From assembly GCA_012274205.1 (NCBI GenBank), contig JAAOZY010000234.1:1-14619 (forward strand): DNA of 14,619 nt, written 5' to 3'. The notes under the pieces were generated by a model. It worked only from the letters and a program-made list of their open reading frames with translations, was not told the DNA's origin and ran no database searches. The translations under genes and the position numbers were made by a program. This stretch comes from Betaproteobacteria bacterium. Its GTDB lineage: Bacteria; Pseudomonadota; Gammaproteobacteria; Burkholderiales; SG8-39. Numbering within the stretch: the stretch's first letter is position 1; every line of letters starts with the position of its first letter. Shown in pieces: positions 12,858 through 14,619 of the stretch.

Positions 12858-13967
12858 ATGTCCACCCATATCCGACGCATCGCCGTCTGCACCGGCGGCG
12901 GCGACGCGCCCGGACTCAACGCCGTCATCCGTTCCGTCGTCATTTCCGCCCTCAATCGAGGCTGGGAATGCTACGGCATACACGACGGATTCAACGGAAT
13001 CCTGTTTCCGGAGCGCTATGCCGAAGGCGGCGTCTACCGCCTGAACCGGGAAAAGGTCCGGGGCATCGCGCATCTGGGCGGCACCATGCTGGGCACTACC
13101 AACAAAGGCAATCCGCTGCAGTTCCCGATGAAAATGCGCGACGGCACGACCAGGGAGGTGGATCGCTCCGACGAAATCCTGGACTTCTTCGCGCGCAAGG
13201 AATTCGATGCACTGGTGTCGATAGGGGGTGACGGATCGCTCACCATCGCCAACGCCCTGCACCGGAAAGGCTTGCGTGTAGTGAGCGTGCCCAAGACCAT
13301 CGACAATGACCTGGACAAGACTTTCACCACTTTCGGCTTCGACTCTGCAGTGGCCTTCGCGACCGAGTGCCTCGATCGCCTGCACAGCACGGCGGAGAGC
13401 CATCAGCGCGTAATGGTGGTGGAAGTAATGGGCCGCTATGCCGGCTGGATCGCGCTGCATGCGGGCATCGCCGGGGGCGCGCATGCCATCCTCATTCCGG
13501 AAATCCCGTTCGAAATCGAGCAGGTCGCTGCGAAGATACGCGAGCGCGACAGCTTCGGACGCATGTATTCGATCATCGTGGTGGCTGAAGGAGCCGAGCC
13601 CGCCCATGGCACGCGAGCAGTGCTGGAGCCGGCCGAGATCGGCCATGCCGAGCGGCTGGGCGGGATCGGCGAACGAATCACGAAAGTGCTGCAGCAGCAA
13701 ACCGGGAAAGACGCCCGCTCAGTGGTGCTCGGCCATCTGCTGCGCGGCGGCAGTCCCACTTCCTTCGACCGCCTCGCGGCGATGCGTTTCGGCACCGCGG
13801 CCGTCAGGGCCCTGGATGAAGGCAAATCGGGCGTCATGGTCGCGCTGGCCTTCCCCAATGTGAACTACGTCGCGCTGGAGGATGTGGCCGGCCGCATGAA
13901 AGGCGTCCCGCTGGACTGCGATACGCTGCAGACCGGCAGGGACATGGGAATCTGCTTCGGCGATTGA
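12858..13967 (+). CDS. 6-phosphofructokinase with hybrid ATP/PPi signature
   Basis: This 369-residue cytosolic enzyme phosphorylates fructose 6-phosphate at C1. Landmarks are CTGGGDAPGLNAVIR (11-25), SIGGDGSLTI (121-130), VPKTIDNDLDKT (144-155) with catalytic Asp149, MGRYAGWIALHAGIAGGA (191-208), IPEIPFEIE (213-221), and RGGSPTSFDR (296-305). The position equivalent to E. coli PfkA Gly104 is Gly126, typical of ATP users. The position equivalent to Gly124 is Lys146, typical of PPi users and of some ATP users in the same branch. Donor use therefore cannot be read off safely; ATP is the likelier guess because Gly126 leaves room for the nucleotide. It belongs to the group III/actinobacterial-like branch rather than the E. 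coli PfkA group. The start has a strong AAGGAG. It follows adk by 73 bases and is convergent with a second phosphofructokinase 24 bases away. Confidence 0.93.
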   Translation: MSTHIRRIAVCTGGGDAPGLNAVIRSVVISALNRGWECYGIHDGFNGILFPERYAEGGVYRLNREKVRGIAHLGGTMLGTTNKGNPLQFPMKMRDGTTREVDRSDEILDFFARKEFDALVSIGGDGSLTIANALHRKGLRVVSVPKTIDNDLDKTFTTFGFDSAVAFATECLDRLHSTAESHQRVMVVEVMGRYAGWIALHAGIAGGAHAILIPEIPFEIEQVAAKIRERDSFGRMYSIIVVAEGAEPAHGTRAVLEPAEIGHAERLGGIGERITKVLQQQTGKDARSVVLGHLLRGGSPTSFDRLAAMRFGTAAVRALDEGKSGVMVALAFPNVNYVALEDVAGRMKGVPLDCDTLQTGRDMGICFGD

Positions 13968-13991
13968 CCGCCGCCGGCGCAAGCGGTTCGA

Positions 13992-14619
13992 CTATTTTCC
14001 GGAACCAAGTATCTTGTCGACGCGGTTCAGCCGCAGGCGATACGCATCGGGCATGCCCGAGCCCAGCAGCGGGCGCAGATAAAGACGGTAGGCATCGGTG
14101 ACGTCGGTGCCGCTGGCGGCGATGAATTCGTCCTCCATGACGCGCGTTTTCCCGGCCACGGACTCGAGCGGGACCAACTGGTAGTCGACCGAGTAAAAGC
14201 CGGTGCGTTTTATCGCCACCGAACCGCCGCACTTGCCCCACATCGCGTACTGCACCGCTTTTTCGCCGACCTCGCGCGCCTCGCGCTGATCGACGTCGGA
14301 GACGCAGCCCATGAATGATCGCTGCACGTAGCCGAAGGTGTCGCCACGCACGCGTTTGATGCCCAGATTGCGCTTGATTTCGTCGCACAGCAGATCGGTC
14401 AGGGCGCTGGTGCCGGAGAGCTGCACGTTGCCGTGCGCATCGCGTTCCACCTGTTTGGTCAGCTGCGTAATGATGGGATTGCCCTTGCTGTCGTGAATGC
14501 CTTCGGAGGCGGCAATGACGCAGCGCCCGTGCTTTTCATAGGTGGCTTTCACATCTGCCAGGAACTTGTCCAGGACGAAGGTGCGCTCGGGAATGTAGAT
14601 CAGGTGCGGGCCGTCGTCC
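13992..14619 (-). CDS. PPi-type phosphofructokinase, C-terminal half (cut by window end)
   Basis: About 208 residues are visible; the frame continues past 14619, so the gene is 5'-truncated only by the window. The visible part begins in the conserved DGPHLIYIPERTF block. It continues with YEKHGRCVIAASEGIHDSKG, LSGTSALTDLLCDEIKRNLG, RVRGDTFGYVQRSFMGCVSD (the substrate-binding GDxFGYxQRS block), and VGEKAVQYAMWG, ending DKILGSGK. This pattern fits the ~410-430-residue diphosphate-fructose-6-phosphate 1-phosphotransferases, which work reversibly in glycolysis and gluconeogenesis. The donor-determining loops (GGDDS and PKTIDND equivalents) lie outside the window, so PPi use is inferred from family resemblance. 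It is clearly not a duplicate of the neighbouring phosphofructokinase. A GTG at 14552 is an internal codon, not the start. Confidence 0.88.
   Translation of the reverse strand, partial: DDGPHLIYIPERTFVLDKFLADVKATYEKHGRCVIAASEGIHDSKGNPIITQLTKQVERDAHGNVQLSGTSALTDLLCDEIKRNLGIKRVRGDTFGYVQRSFMGCVSDVDQREAREVGEKAVQYAMWGKCGGSVAIKRTGFYSVDYQLVPLESVAGKTRVMEDEFIAASGTDVTDAYRLYLRPLLGSGMPDAYRLRLNRVDKILGSGK

Noticed and set aside
1..14619. CRISPR arrays, tRNA/rRNA genes, insertion sequences, prophage or toxin-antitoxin genes
   Set aside because: Gaps are short and hold only small repeats; no regularly spaced repeats, cloverleaf sequence, transposase or phage protein was recognised.

Overview
The window looks like a chromosomal segment of a GC-rich, Gram-negative proteobacterium, most likely a betaproteobacterium. 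This is inferred from the protein families, from CMP-Kdo synthesis and a TpsB-type outer-membrane protein (both outer-membrane functions), from nadE directly followed by glnB, and from the run kdsB-adk-phosphofructokinase. No database search was possible. Nearly all the sequence is coding and gaps are short (largest about 257 bases). I see no tRNA, rRNA, CRISPR array, insertion sequence or prophage gene.

Layout. (1) 1-2159, minus strand: one uninterrupted reading frame that is a two-partner-secretion outer-membrane transporter (TpsB/ShlB type) for about 600 codons. It then runs without a stop into about 115 codons of the ATPase domain of a DnaK of a different lineage type, up to the window edge. 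I read this as an assembly chimera at a short shared sequence near 345-371. (2) 2387-3948, plus strand: thioredoxin reductase (trxB) and an Smr-domain protein. (3) 4037-6145, minus strand: glutamine-dependent NAD synthetase (nadE), then the PII signal protein glnB. (4) 6162-7451, plus strand: a GNAT/FemAB-like (DUF482) protein, convergent with ppa (inorganic pyrophosphatase, 7448-7996 minus); the two share a palindromic CTAG that holds both stop codons. (5) 8175-8975, plus strand: panB (pantothenate/CoA pathway). (6) 8988-11020, minus strand: a RhlE-type DEAD-box RNA helicase followed by a left-handed beta-helix acyltransferase. (7) 11278-13967, plus strand: kdsB, adk and a phosphofructokinase with a hybrid ATP/PPi active-site signature. 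(8) 13992-14619, minus strand: the C-terminal half of a second, PPi-type phosphofructokinase, tail to tail with the first.

How they fit together. Most genes are core metabolism. A loose common thread is pyrophosphate and AMP: NadE releases AMP and PPi, KdsB releases PPi, Adk recycles AMP, Ppa hydrolyses PPi, and at least one of the two phosphofructokinases belongs to the PPi-using group. GlnB next to nadE links nitrogen sensing to NAD synthesis. The adjacent pair of different phosphofructokinases is the most interesting biology here. The dnaK/TpsB join is the most important data-quality warning. I found no convincing evidence of a wholly new system.
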